Origin: Byssovorax sp.
Lineage (GTDB): Bacteria; Myxococcota_A; Polyangia; Polyangiales; Polyangiaceae
Direction: 5' to 3'
DNA: 64,000 nt
Assembly (NCBI GenBank): GCA_025362495.1
Contig: JANYGI010000040.1
Coordinates: forward strand, 1 to 64,000
Part shown: positions 1 through 8,780 of the stretch, one piece after another
How the letters are laid out: each line of letters begins with the position of its first letter
Numbering within the stretch: the stretch's first letter is position 1
The notes under the pieces: generated by a model
What the model was told of the DNA's origin: nothing
The model's input: only the letters and a program-made list of their open reading frames with translations
The model's database searches: none
Position numbers and translations under genes: made by a program

Positions 1-60
1 GCCACTGGCCTGCAAACTCGTCGTCTTCGCCATGGCCAGAAGGTGGTGACCAAGCGAGGT

Positions 61-1731
61 CTACGCAATCAGGCTGGCCACAAGGGGCTTACCCTTCGCC
101 GCCGCCTTCACGATCGCCTTCGGCTTGCGCGTGAGCCCCCACGGCGCCTTCTTCAGCAGCGACCAGCCCTTGGCCCGCGTCCGATCGTCGAGGTCCGCGT
201 CGGCCGCGCGCCGCAGCGCCACGGCGAGCTCGTCCACCGATCCGAAGCGATCGCTCGCCTGCTTCGCGAGGCCCACGGCGAGCACCAGCTCCACGTCGCT
301 CGGCAATTGCACGAACTGCGCGGGCGGCGCGGGCTGCGAGTACACCACGTGAAACAGGATCATCGCCGCGTCTTCTCCGGCGAACGGCGGGCTGCCCGTG
401 AGCGCGCGGTAGACGATCGCCGCCACGGCGTAGAGATCGGTCAGGTGATCGGCCTGCCCCTGCACCTGCTCGGGCGCCATGTACGATGGGGTCCCGATCG
501 CCGCGTCGCGCGTCAGCGTCCCGCCGGCGCCCGCGAGCTTCGACAGGCCGAAGTCGAGGACCTTCCAGCGCGCGGGGATGCTGTCGGTGAGGAAGAGGTT
601 CCCGGGCTTCAGATCGCGGTGAACGATGCCCTCTTCGCGCATCTTCGTCAGCGCCCCGGCGAGCTGATCGACGAGCTCGATCACCGCCGGCAGCCCGAGC
701 TTGCCCACCTTGCGCAGGTGCCAGCCGAGGTCGTGCCCCTCGAGCAGCTCCATCGCGAGGAAGGGCGATCCCTCCTTCGTTTCGCCCAGCTCGAGCACCT
801 CGACGACGTGCTCGGTGCGCACCGCGGCCGTCACCTTGGCCTCACGCAGGAAGCGCCGCACGTGGTCGGGGTTGTCGAGCAGGTACGGGTGCAAGAGCTT
901 CACCGCGGCGAGCTTGCCGGTGCTCACGTGGGTGCCGCGGTAGACCTCGCCCATGCCGCCGCGGCCCACGAGCTGCCCCAGTTTGTAGGCGCCGACGGTC
1001 TCGCCCGAGTGGCGTCCATCGCCCGGCCGCAGCGCCTTGTCGAGCTCGCGCCGCGCCTCGGCGAGCTGCGCGTCGCGCTGCCGCATTTCCATTCCGATGC
1101 GGTGGATCCGCGCGATCGCCCCCTGCATCGCCTGGCGGTTGCTCCGCGCCAGGTAGAGCGTGATCGCGAAGATCACCTGCGACATGATCACCTGGAACCA
1201 GCGCGTCACCGGCGCGGTGCCGGCGATCGGGAACAGGCTCACGTCGGGGAACACGCCCGACGCGACGCCGACCGACGAGATCAAGTAGAGCCCCGCGACG
1301 ACGCCCCAGGTCACGGGCCCGGCGCGCCGGCTGCCGCTCGTGCCGAAGAAATAGATGCCGATGCTCAGCACCATCGCGCCGGCCGAGAACGGCCCGACGT
1401 AGTGGATGCACGCGGTGCCGACCACGGCGCAGCTCACGCCGAGCGCCACGACGAGGCCCGGCGTGTAGAGCTTGCGTGAGCGGATCCGCCGCAGCACGAC
1501 GACGCAGAGGCTCGCTCCGGTGGCGAGCACGATCCCTGCGGCAACGCGCAGCCACGTCGGCCCCGGCAGGATCGGCACGAAGCCGCCCATGATCACCGCG
1601 AGCAGGAAGAACGCCTGGAAGAACACCCGCGCCCGGGCGATCTCTTCGCCGAGCAGCACGCCGCGCAGGTCGTCGCCAGCGTCGGTCTCGACGGGCATGG
1701 CCTTCGGTGTCGGGGACGGCTGCGGGTGCAT
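61..1731 (-). CDS. Membrane-anchored serine/threonine protein kinase
   Basis: Hanks-type kinase that would phosphorylate Ser/Thr of cytoplasmic partners; substrate unknown. With the start at 1731 (556 aa), about six hydrophobic segments fill residues 36-195, a short charged linker follows, and the kinase domain begins near 250. Visible motifs are the Gly-rich loop GRGGMGEVYRG (about 257-266), the ATP lysine of AAVK (278), the catalytic loop HRDLKPGN (371-378), DFG (393-395) and APE (about 419). All key catalytic residues are present, so it should be active. An in-frame ATG at 1797 would add 22 residues; I prefer 1731 because the added stretch is not kinase- or membrane-like. Membrane segments placed before the kinase, rather than after it as in PknB, suggest the membrane part senses or localises. 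The tail after the kinase is short and Lys/Ala-rich. Confidence 0.9.
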   Translation of the reverse strand: MHPQPSPTPKAMPVETDAGDDLRGVLLGEEIARARVFFQAFFLLAVIMGGFVPILPGPTWLRVAAGIVLATGASLCVVVLRRIRSRKLYTPGLVVALGVSCAVVGTACIHYVGPFSAGAMVLSIGIYFFGTSGSRRAGPVTWGVVAGLYLISSVGVASGVFPDVSLFPIAGTAPVTRWFQVIMSQVIFAITLYLARSNRQAMQGAIARIHRIGMEMRQRDAQLAEARRELDKALRPGDGRHSGETVGAYKLGQLVGRGGMGEVYRGTHVSTGKLAAVKLLHPYLLDNPDHVRRFLREAKVTAAVRTEHVVEVLELGETKEGSPFLAMELLEGHDLGWHLRKVGKLGLPAVIELVDQLAGALTKMREEGIVHRDLKPGNLFLTDSIPARWKVLDFGLSKLAGAGGTLTRDAAIGTPSYMAPEQVQGQADHLTDLYAVAAIVYRALTGSPPFAGEDAAMILFHVVYSQPAPPAQFVQLPSDVELVLAVGLAKQASDRFGSVDELAVALRRAADADLDDRTRAKGWSLLKKAPWGLTRKPKAIVKAAAKGKPLVASLIA

Positions 1732-1840
1732 GCGCTCGCTCACAGCCGCCGATCGTACCGGATTCCCCGCGTCGGCGATCTCACAGATCAGGCTCACGTA
1801 ACGCCTTGATTTGCAGGGTCTTTTCGCCGCGCGGCGAGGA

Positions 1841-3163
1841 TCAAAGCGCCTTGCCGCGTCGCTCGATCCAGGTCCCGTCGCCGTCGGTGTACGTGATCCA
1901 CAGCGTGCCGAAACGATCGCCGAGGAGGCTCACGTCGTTGAAGCTCGCGCGCTCCGCGACGGCGCAGAGCGGCTTCCACGCGCCGCTGTCCTCGATCTCG
2001 CCGAGCTCGAGCACCTTCTTCGCCGAGGCCTCGCCCGACGCCGGCCGCACTCGCAGGACGCGCATCGGCGACACGCCCGTGGTGGCCGCGACCGGGGCGC
2101 TGTCGAGGCCGCCCGGGTACGCCGACCACGTCACCGCGGCGTCGTCGCGAGGGCGCTCGTCGATGCGGATCGCGGCGAGGCCGAACGTCGTCATGTCCTT
2201 GAAAATAGGGAGCAACCCGTACGCGGCTCCGCTCGGACCGACGACCACCGCGCCCGTCGTGCGGCCCTCCGTCCCCTCGCCGACGAAGAGCACCGCGTCG
2301 CGATCGAGCGCGAGCTTGCCGTCCTTCGCGGTGAGCACGCGCGCGTGGAGCGGCGTCATCGCCCGGCGGGCGTCGATGTACATCGCCACGGCCTGATCGG
2401 CGCGCGGCGCGAGCGCCACGAACGTCGCGCCGCTGCCTTCTTCCGAGAGCTGCATCGGCGGGTTCGTGTCGAGCGCGGCGAAGGCCATCGTCACGACGCC
2501 CTCGCTCGTCTTGCGATCGCCGAGGAACGCCACGACCGTGTGGCCCGGCCCGATCGTCGACGCCGCGATCGATCCGCCCGGGCGCCCTTGCCCGATCAGC
2601 GCGTCGCCCTCGCCCGCGAGCGTGGTGCGATGCAGCGCCCCGGCGCTGCTCATGCAGAAGAGGTAGCCGCCCGCGCTGGCGCAGCCCGGCGCCGTCGCGC
2701 GCTCCGCGGGCTCGCCCAGCGCGAGGCGCTCGGGCTTTCGTCCAGCCGGCTTCGCGGCGTCGGCCCTGGGCGGGAGCGGGAGCGTCACGCGCCGGGGAAT
2801 ACCCTCGCGGTTGAAAACGATGCGAGGGTCCATGTCGGGACCTGCTTCCTCGTCGAGCCACATCGTCGCCGCCCCTGTCAGCCCGAGCTGGATCGGGCCG
2901 CGCAGCAGCGTGCAGGCGTCTTTTCCGGTCGACGCGGGGCGGCTCGGCGCCCGCGGCCCGCGAGCCTCGGCGCTCGCGATCGCCGCAGAACCAAGGGGAA
3001 ACGCGCTGTCGGCGACGCGCACCGACGGCGCCGCGGGAGGCGGGCTGGGCGCGGACACCACCGCCACGGCGGACGTTTCGGTACGTCGCGACGGCTCGCT
3101 CGGCTTGCCGTGGCACGCCGCGAGCGCGGCCATCGCCGCAACACCGATCCCTGATCTCCGCAT
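1841..3163 (-). CDS. Predicted lipoprotein of unknown function
   Basis: A 440-aa secreted protein. The ATG at 3163 gives a classic lipoprotein signal (MRRSGIGVAAMAALAAC, lipid Cys17) and has GGAG-type ribosome-binding sequence just upstream; longer in-frame starts would bury the signal. The body is Ala/Pro-rich at first, then has blocks resembling beta-propeller strands (for example FVALAPRADQAVAMYIDARR and TLWITYTDGDGTW), similar in style to the lipoprotein encoded divergently 43 bp away at 3207. Both probably sit on the periplasmic or outer membrane surface. I cannot assign an activity. Confidence 0.75.
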   Translation of the reverse strand: MRRSGIGVAAMAALAACHGKPSEPSRRTETSAVAVVSAPSPPPAAPSVRVADSAFPLGSAAIASAEARGPRAPSRPASTGKDACTLLRGPIQLGLTGAATMWLDEEAGPDMDPRIVFNREGIPRRVTLPLPPRADAAKPAGRKPERLALGEPAERATAPGCASAGGYLFCMSSAGALHRTTLAGEGDALIGQGRPGGSIAASTIGPGHTVVAFLGDRKTSEGVVTMAFAALDTNPPMQLSEEGSGATFVALAPRADQAVAMYIDARRAMTPLHARVLTAKDGKLALDRDAVLFVGEGTEGRTTGAVVVGPSGAAYGLLPIFKDMTTFGLAAIRIDERPRDDAAVTWSAYPGGLDSAPVAATTGVSPMRVLRVRPASGEASAKKVLELGEIEDSGAWKPLCAVAERASFNDVSLLGDRFGTLWITYTDGDGTWIERRGKAL

Positions 3164-3206
3164 CCTGCTCCTTGCCGCCTCGATCGGCAGGATATATCGC
3201 CACACC

Positions 3207-5990
3207 ATGCGTTGGCTCCCCTCCCGTGCCGCAAGTCTCGCCCTCTTCACCGGCGCGCTCGCGGCCTGCAGCGCGGCGCCGCCGCCGGTCGCCCCGCGGG
3301 CTCCGAAGGTCGAGGTGCCCAAGGCGGCCCCGCCGCCCGCTCCGCCGGTGATCGAGGGTCTGCTCCCGTCGCACATCATCGCCCAGCTCGACGACGAGAC
3401 GACCTCGCCCTATTTCGCCCGCCGCGGCGAAGAAGGCCTGTTGCTCTACGCGTCGAGCGGCCACTGGCTCACGCGCCCCATCGGCGCGGACGGCGCGCCG
3501 AAGACGAAGGACGCGCTCGACGTCGGCCCGACGGGCGATCTCGGCCTCGCGGCGCTCGAGGCCGCGGGCGATGGCTACCTCGCTGTCTGGATCGAGAACG
3601 TCGCCAAGAGCCACACGATAAAGGTCCTCTCGCTCGACGCGGCCGGGACACCGAAGGGCGAGCCGGTCGTGATAACGCAGGTGTCGGACGAGGTGACGTA
3701 CGTCGACGCCCTCGCCAACGCCGAAGGGGCCTTGATCTTGTGGGAGGTCCCGCACGGCGACAGCTCCGATGTGTTCGTCGTCGCCACGGCCGGCGGCAAG
3801 GCCACGAGCGCGGTGTCCACGGCGGCTCACGACGTCTTCGGCTGGCAGGTCGTCGGCACCGAGCGCGGCGCGGCCCTGGCGACGGTGCCAATCGACGCGG
3901 GTGATGGCGGCGCCACGGCCCCGAAGCCGAAGGCCACGAAGAAGAAGCCAATCACCGTGGTGGAAGATCCCGAGCCCCGTGGATCCAAGCTCGGGCGCGT
4001 GTTCCTCGCCGAGATCGACACCAAAGGGAAGACCTCGACTCCGGTGCTCGTCAGCCCCGACGCCACGGCCCAGGTCGACGTCGAGCTGGTCGAGGTCGGC
4101 GGCAAATACGTGGTGGCGTGGACCGATGAGCGCAACATCGATCCTTGCGTGTACACGGCCTCGGTCGATCCCGGAGGCAAGGTGTCCACCCCGCCTCACC
4201 GCGCGACGACGCCGTTTGGCGAGCAGGCGCTGGTCTCGCTCGTGGCCTCGCCGTACACGCCCGGCGGAGCGCGCGCCAAGCACGCGGCCCTGGCCTGGGA
4301 AGATCTGCTGCGCTCGCCGCGCGACGGTCGCCTCATCCACCTGGCCGCGCTCGGCGCCGACGGGTCCCTCGGGAAAGAGCGCGCCACGCTGACGTTCGCC
4401 GCCAGCGGGCCTCCCGATCTGGTCCCCGACGGAGAGGGCTTTGCGGCCGTCACCCTCGCTCCTTCGCCGTTTGCCACGCCCGACGTGGATCCGACGGGGC
4501 ACACCCGCCGCAAGGACGCTCCGATCCTGCCTCAATACGTGCGCTTCGGGGCCGATCTCTCGGTGATCGGGTCCGAGCCGGTGCTCGCCGCGCCGTTCGG
4601 TGATCACGAGGGCGTGCCGTACCTGACGCGCACATTGACGTGCTCGAACGGCGCTTGCGCCACGCTGGCCAGCGGCGCGGGCAAGGGGGCGCCGCTCGCG
4701 ATGGTGTCGCTCCCGGCGCGCAAGACGGCCGTCAAGCCGGCGGGCTACCGCGACGAGGACGAGACTCCGCCGCGCCCCGTCGGCATCACGGCCCTGTTCG
4801 ACGGCGATCACCTCGCCAAGGTCGCCGCGGCCGATCTGCCCGGCGGCGGCTCGATCGCGGCCTGGGTCACGTACTATCTGGAGGGCGCCATCAACCAGAG
4901 CGGCGGAAAGAAGAAGGCCAGGGACGACGGGCCTTTTGCCACCCTCGGCGTCCGATCGATCGGCGCGGACGGCGCCCCGGGCAAGACGCTGATCTTGTCG
5001 CGCAAAGCCCTCTCGATCGGCGGTGTGGCCCTCGCGCCGGTGGCGGGCGACAAGCAAGCCGAGACGGCCGTCGCCTGGGTCGCGCGCGACAAGGGGGAAT
5101 CGCAGGTCTTTGTGACCAAGGTCTCTGCCACCGGCGAGAAGCTCGCGCAGAAGGGCGTGACGGTGATCGCGCGCAAGAAGGGCAAGGGCCCCGCGAGCGA
5201 GGCCTCGGACGTGGCCATCGCCCCTGACGGCGCCGGCGGCTGGGTCGTCGCCTGGGTCGACACGCGCGATGGAAACGCCGAGATCTACGTCGCCAAGGTC
5301 GACAAATCGCTCACCAAGGTCGTCCCCGACAAGCGCATCACCGAGGCCCTGGGCGACTCGGCCGAGGTGCAGATCGTGGTCAAGGGCAAAGAGGTCCTCC
5401 TCGTGTGGTCCGACGCCCGCAAGAGCCCCGAGGACGGCAGCGCCGACATCTACCTCGCGCGCCTCGATCTCGGCACCTTGAAGAAGCAAGCCCCGGAGAC
5501 GCGGATCTTCGCCTCGGAGCTCCACTCGCGCACCCCGCAGATCCAGGCCATGGGCAGCGGCTTCCTGCTGGCCTGGATCGAAGATGCCTTTGGCGGCGCC
5601 AAGGACGGCAAGGCCGACTCCGCCGAGTCGACGGCCGAGAAGGGCTTGCGCGTGGCGCGCCTGGATTCGCAGGGCGCGATGATCGGCGTTCCGCAGCTGA
5701 TCCGCGGGGAGAACGGCTATGCCGTCACCTCGGCGACGCTCGGCTGCAGCCCGAAGATCTGCCGTGGTGTGCTGACGACGGCGCAGGGAGAGTCGTTGAC
5801 GATGGGCGCCTTCGAGCTCACCCCGGGCGCCGCCGCGGGGCCGCTGAAGACGATCGCCGTCCTTACAGGACCGGTGACGCAGGACGTGTCGCCGGTGTTC
5901 TCGAACGTCAACGCGGGCTCGCTGTTCTTCGCCGACGACGCGGTGGGCGGCTCGGGCCGCGTGCGGTGGATGCAGCTCGGCTGGCCGTGA
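3207..5990 (+). CDS. Large lipoprotein with beta-propeller-like repeats
   Basis: A 927-aa predicted lipoprotein: signal peptide MRWLPSRAASLALFTGALAAC with lipid Cys21, then a Pro/Ala linker and a repetitive body. Repeated blocks carry the pattern VAW.D.R...(A/D)IY.A..D, for example VVAWVDTRDGNAEIYVAKVD, LLVWSDARKSPEDGSADIY and VVAWTDERN. Such blocks are typical of propeller-like or BNR-type surface proteins of myxobacteria. No catalytic motif is recognised. It starts 43 bp from the divergent lipoprotein gene ending at 1841, so both probably share a short bidirectional promoter region (3164-3206). A longer in-frame extension upstream exists but lies antisense to the neighbour and lacks a signal peptide. 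Possible roles are surface binding or envelope scaffolding; this is inference. Confidence 0.8.
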   Translation: MRWLPSRAASLALFTGALAACSAAPPPVAPRAPKVEVPKAAPPPAPPVIEGLLPSHIIAQLDDETTSPYFARRGEEGLLLYASSGHWLTRPIGADGAPKTKDALDVGPTGDLGLAALEAAGDGYLAVWIENVAKSHTIKVLSLDAAGTPKGEPVVITQVSDEVTYVDALANAEGALILWEVPHGDSSDVFVVATAGGKATSAVSTAAHDVFGWQVVGTERGAALATVPIDAGDGGATAPKPKATKKKPITVVEDPEPRGSKLGRVFLAEIDTKGKTSTPVLVSPDATAQVDVELVEVGGKYVVAWTDERNIDPCVYTASVDPGGKVSTPPHRATTPFGEQALVSLVASPYTPGGARAKHAALAWEDLLRSPRDGRLIHLAALGADGSLGKERATLTFAASGPPDLVPDGEGFAAVTLAPSPFATPDVDPTGHTRRKDAPILPQYVRFGADLSVIGSEPVLAAPFGDHEGVPYLTRTLTCSNGACATLASGAGKGAPLAMVSLPARKTAVKPAGYRDEDETPPRPVGITALFDGDHLAKVAAADLPGGGSIAAWVTYYLEGAINQSGGKKKARDDGPFATLGVRSIGADGAPGKTLILSRKALSIGGVALAPVAGDKQAETAVAWVARDKGESQVFVTKVSATGEKLAQKGVTVIARKKGKGPASEASDVAIAPDGAGGWVVAWVDTRDGNAEIYVAKVDKSLTKVVPDKRITEALGDSAEVQIVVKGKEVLLVWSDARKSPEDGSADIYLARLDLGTLKKQAPETRIFASELHSRTPQIQAMGSGFLLAWIEDAFGGAKDGKADSAESTAEKGLRVARLDSQGAMIGVPQLIRGENGYAVTSATLGCSPKICRGVLTTAQGESLTMGAFELTPGAAAGPLKTIAVLTGPVTQDVSPVFSNVNAGSLFFADDAVGGSGRVRWMQLGWP

Positions 5991-6023
5991 GCGGCGGCGC
6001 GAGATCGACCGCGCCCCGACAAT

Positions 6024-6043
6024 CCTGACACAAGGCTGTCAGG
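6024..6043. promoter_or_regulatory. Perfect inverted repeat between two genes
   Basis: CCTGACA, a six-base loop, then TGTCAGG. The 7-bp arms match exactly and lie between the stop at 5990 and the VOC gene start at 6108. No T-run follows, so an operator is as likely as a terminator. Confidence 0.35.
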
Positions 6044-6107
6044 AGCGCTGGGGTATCCCTCTCCTCGTCGGGCGCGCAGACGCGGCCCCGAGGAGAGAGA
6101 CCCCGCC

Positions 6108-6470
6108 ATGAAGAACGCGATCCACTGGTTCGAAATCCCCACCACCGATCTCGCGCGCGCCAGCGCCTTCTACGAGGCCGTGCTCGGCCTCTCGCTCAAG
6201 CAGGAAGACTTCGGCGGCACCCCGATGGCCATCTTTCCGGCCGATGAAGAGGGCGTGACGGGGGCGCTCGTGCTCGACCCGCGCCGCGCCCCGAACGCGC
6301 AGGGAGCGCTCCTGTACCTCGACGCCACTGGCAAGCTCGACGAGTGCCTCTCGCGGGTCGCCGATGCGCGCGGCGAGGTGGTCTTGCCGAGGACGTCGAT
6401 TGGACCCCAGGGGTTCATCGCCGTCGTCCGCGACACCGAGGGCAACCACGTCGGACTCCACGCGCCCTGA
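6108..6470 (+). CDS. VOC-family (glyoxalase/bleomycin resistance fold) protein
   Basis: A 120-aa single-domain vicinal-oxygen-chelate protein. The opening IHWFEIPTTDLARASAFYEAVLG and the closing GFIAVVRDTEGNHVGLH are the standard VOC halves; members bind a metal between beta-alpha-beta-beta-beta units and are dioxygenases, isomerases or binding proteins. The starting His and the C-terminal Glu/His positions that could ligate metal are present, but the substrate cannot be inferred. A purine-rich ribosome-binding site (GAGGAGAGAG) lies just before the ATG. It stands alone, downstream of an inverted repeat at 6024. Confidence 0.85.
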   Translation: MKNAIHWFEIPTTDLARASAFYEAVLGLSLKQEDFGGTPMAIFPADEEGVTGALVLDPRRAPNAQGALLYLDATGKLDECLSRVADARGEVVLPRTSIGPQGFIAVVRDTEGNHVGLHAP

Positions 6471-6539
6471 AAGGATATTCGACGCCCACGAGCCAGCTCT
6501 CAGCTCCTCCTCGGCTGAGGGTGCGACGACGACGTTGCT

Positions 6540-7394
6540 TTGCCATGGGGCCGCCGAATCAGGATCATCCTGACTCGGCGGCTGCGCTTGGACCCGGTTA
6601 CGCTTGCTCCCGTCGTGCGGGAGACGCTCAAGTCCAACCAAGATCTCCGCGGCCAGCCCGAGGCGGGGTTCGACACCACCGATCCTCGCGCCGCTTACAA
6701 GCACTTCTTGCCGCGCATCAACGCCCTCTCGCTGGAGGCGATCAAGCCCTGCACCGTCGACGTCGCGCTCGCCCGCCGCAACATCGAGGTCGGGCTCGTC
6801 GCCGTCACATCGTACCTCGATCTCGCCCGGGCGCGGCTACCCCGGCTCTCGGTGCCCCTCCTCTTCGAGCTGCGTCCGCTCGGGCTCGCCCTCTCGTTCG
6901 CGGCCGATCGCGTCGCCGCCACGGCGGAGGGCGCGCTGGAAGGCCACCTCGAGCGGGTGCGCTTCCTGCGCAACTTGACCCTCCGTCAACTGGAGATCTT
7001 CGCCTATCTCGACCTCGTCCCGGAGGCTCGCGTCGAAGCGGTCCGCCTCGGCGCCACCCCGATCGACACCTGCCGTGAGGCGCTATCCATCGTCGCCCTC
7101 TTCGCCGAATACGCGCCGGCGATCGGCGGCCGACACCCCTTCACCGACGCCCAGCTCAACCAGCTCTGGGAGCGGGCCCAGTGGCTCTTGCGGGCGCTGC
7201 GCTCCCGATCGGCGGGCACCGCCTGGGGCGAGCCGGCCACGACGATCCGCGACCGCTTCTGGACCCTGGTGGTGGAAGTCCACGACGAGCTGCGCGAGGC
7301 GGGCGTCGCGATCTTCGGGCTCAAGCGCCTCGACGAGCACGTCCCGCCCCTCGGCCACCCCGGCGCGAAGCCCGCGAAGGCCGCGACGGGATGA
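6540..7394 (+). CDS. Conserved-looking hypothetical protein, helical
   Basis: About 284 aa, not recognised. The composition and codon pattern look genuinely coding (strong G/C third positions, amphipathic segments such as FDTTDPRAAYKHFLPRIN). The protein is Leu/Ala/Arg-rich with no signal peptide, no clear membrane span and no metal motif, so it is probably cytosolic and all-alpha. The start is uncertain: TTG at 6540 is the outermost and TTG at 6588 is an alternative; neither has a convincing ribosome-binding site. It ends 9 bases before the convergent DUF4403-like gene. Confidence 0.6.
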   Translation: MPWGRRIRIILTRRLRLDPVTLAPVVRETLKSNQDLRGQPEAGFDTTDPRAAYKHFLPRINALSLEAIKPCTVDVALARRNIEVGLVAVTSYLDLARARLPRLSVPLLFELRPLGLALSFAADRVAATAEGALEGHLERVRFLRNLTLRQLEIFAYLDLVPEARVEAVRLGATPIDTCREALSIVALFAEYAPAIGGRHPFTDAQLNQLWERAQWLLRALRSRSAGTAWGEPATTIRDRFWTLVVEVHDELREAGVAIFGLKRLDEHVPPLGHPGAKPAKAATG

Positions 7395-7403
7395 CTGCCA
7401 CTC

Positions 7404-8747
7404 TCACGGACAGGGCATGTACAGCGACGCGCTCCCGGTGATCCCCACGTACACCCGCAGGTACGCCGAGTGCACGTGGACGCCGCTCACCTCGATCTTG
7501 CTGGCCTGGGCCTTCAAGCAGCCTTGCCCGTTGCCGAAGGCCAGATCCGAGGAGAGCTTCTCCTTCACGGCCTTCAAGCGCTCGCCGATGTCGAGGTGGA
7601 GCGCGGCGCGGGCCTGATCGCGGATGGTGCCCCCGTCGAGGGCGGCCTTGAGGCCAAGGAGGAAATTCGAGGTCTCGATCGTCGGCTCGAGGTCCGGCAC
7701 GCGGAGCTCGTTGTCCTCCACCACCGGGTGACCGCTCATGAAGATGTCACCGTTCAAGGTCGTGTTGATACCGTACTTGTCGATCGGACCCGCGATGTGG
7801 AGCTTGAGCACGAGCTGGTCTTTCGCCGCGTAGACCTCGGGCTTCTCCATGTAGAGCTTGGGAAAATCCTTGGCGAAGTAGAGCTTGCCGTCGGTGAAGG
7901 CCAGGGTCATCGCCTTGGCCAGCTCGTCGTAGCGGGCCGCGATCGGCAGGCTCACCGTGAAGGGGCCCGACGGCAACGTGGCCACGTTGGCGAGCGGAGG
8001 CAGGGTTTGCGTCGCCTCGGACTCGGCGCAAGGGATGGTGATCGAAGGAGCGATGACGAGGGCGATGTCCTTCTCGAACCCATCGGCGAGCACCGTCGGC
8101 CCGGCCTCGACGCCGAGCACCTTGAGCATCGCGCAGCCGTGGGCCTCGCCGAGCGGGAGATCGATGGGCCGCGCGACGCGCTCGAAGGCCGAGGTGATCA
8201 TCGGCTTGAGATCGAACGAGAACGCCGCGAGCTTGCCCTCGATCTCCGTCTTCATCTTCCCGAGCACGCCGGCGACGGCGTCCGCCAGCTTGATGGTGCG
8301 ATCGTTGGAGGTCACGGTGACGTCGAGTGACTGCAGCTTGGCCTGGTACTCCGACGTGACCACCGGCTCGGCCAGGATCTTGAAGTCGAGCCCGATATCG
8401 AGGCTGCTGATCGGCATGTCGGCGACGGCGTCGACGTGGAGATCGAGCCCGATGCGACCTTGCATGAATCGGAGCGTCGCGGGGCCGCGCTTCCAGGTGA
8501 ATTTACGGTCCCTGCCGAGGAGGGGAAACGTGCCTTCGCCCGTCTGCGGGAGGTTGTCCTCGATGGCGCTCTTCAGGCCAGCCGCGGTGATGGTCGTGTG
8601 CATGACGACCTTGGCCGGCGTGGGATCGGCGATGGCCTCCCCCGGCGTCTCGGCGGGGCGAGCGGGGTAGACGGCGCCAAAGCCGGCGCAGCCGGCGGCG
8701 AGCAGGGACGAGAGCGCAACGACGAGGGGGAACGAGCTCCGCGACAT
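7404..8747 (-). CDS. DUF4403-like lipoprotein
   Basis: A 447-aa predicted lipoprotein (signal ending SSLLAAGC, lipid Cys20). The mature part fits the DUF4403 pattern: an early strand-helix block (VVMHTTITAAGLKSAIEDNL), a central KRGPATLRF block followed by amphipathic strands, and a second repeat of the same architecture in the C-terminal half. DUF4403 proteins are envelope proteins of the BPI/TULIP-like lipid-binding type in some predictions, but no function is established. The assignment is by motif resemblance only. It ends with a conserved-looking Cys pair region (CLKAQ and a terminal CP). Confidence 0.6.
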   Translation of the reverse strand: MSRSSFPLVVALSSLLAAGCAGFGAVYPARPAETPGEAIADPTPAKVVMHTTITAAGLKSAIEDNLPQTGEGTFPLLGRDRKFTWKRGPATLRFMQGRIGLDLHVDAVADMPISSLDIGLDFKILAEPVVTSEYQAKLQSLDVTVTSNDRTIKLADAVAGVLGKMKTEIEGKLAAFSFDLKPMITSAFERVARPIDLPLGEAHGCAMLKVLGVEAGPTVLADGFEKDIALVIAPSITIPCAESEATQTLPPLANVATLPSGPFTVSLPIAARYDELAKAMTLAFTDGKLYFAKDFPKLYMEKPEVYAAKDQLVLKLHIAGPIDKYGINTTLNGDIFMSGHPVVEDNELRVPDLEPTIETSNFLLGLKAALDGGTIRDQARAALHLDIGERLKAVKEKLSSDLAFGNGQGCLKAQASKIEVSGVHVHSAYLRVYVGITGSASLYMPCP

Positions 8748-8780
8748 GAGGCGAAGGGAAACCGCGGACCGCGCGCCGCG

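Noticed and set aside
1794-5525. A 1243-codon minus-strand frame
   Set aside because: Antisense to two lipoprotein genes with signal peptides; composition is not protein-like.
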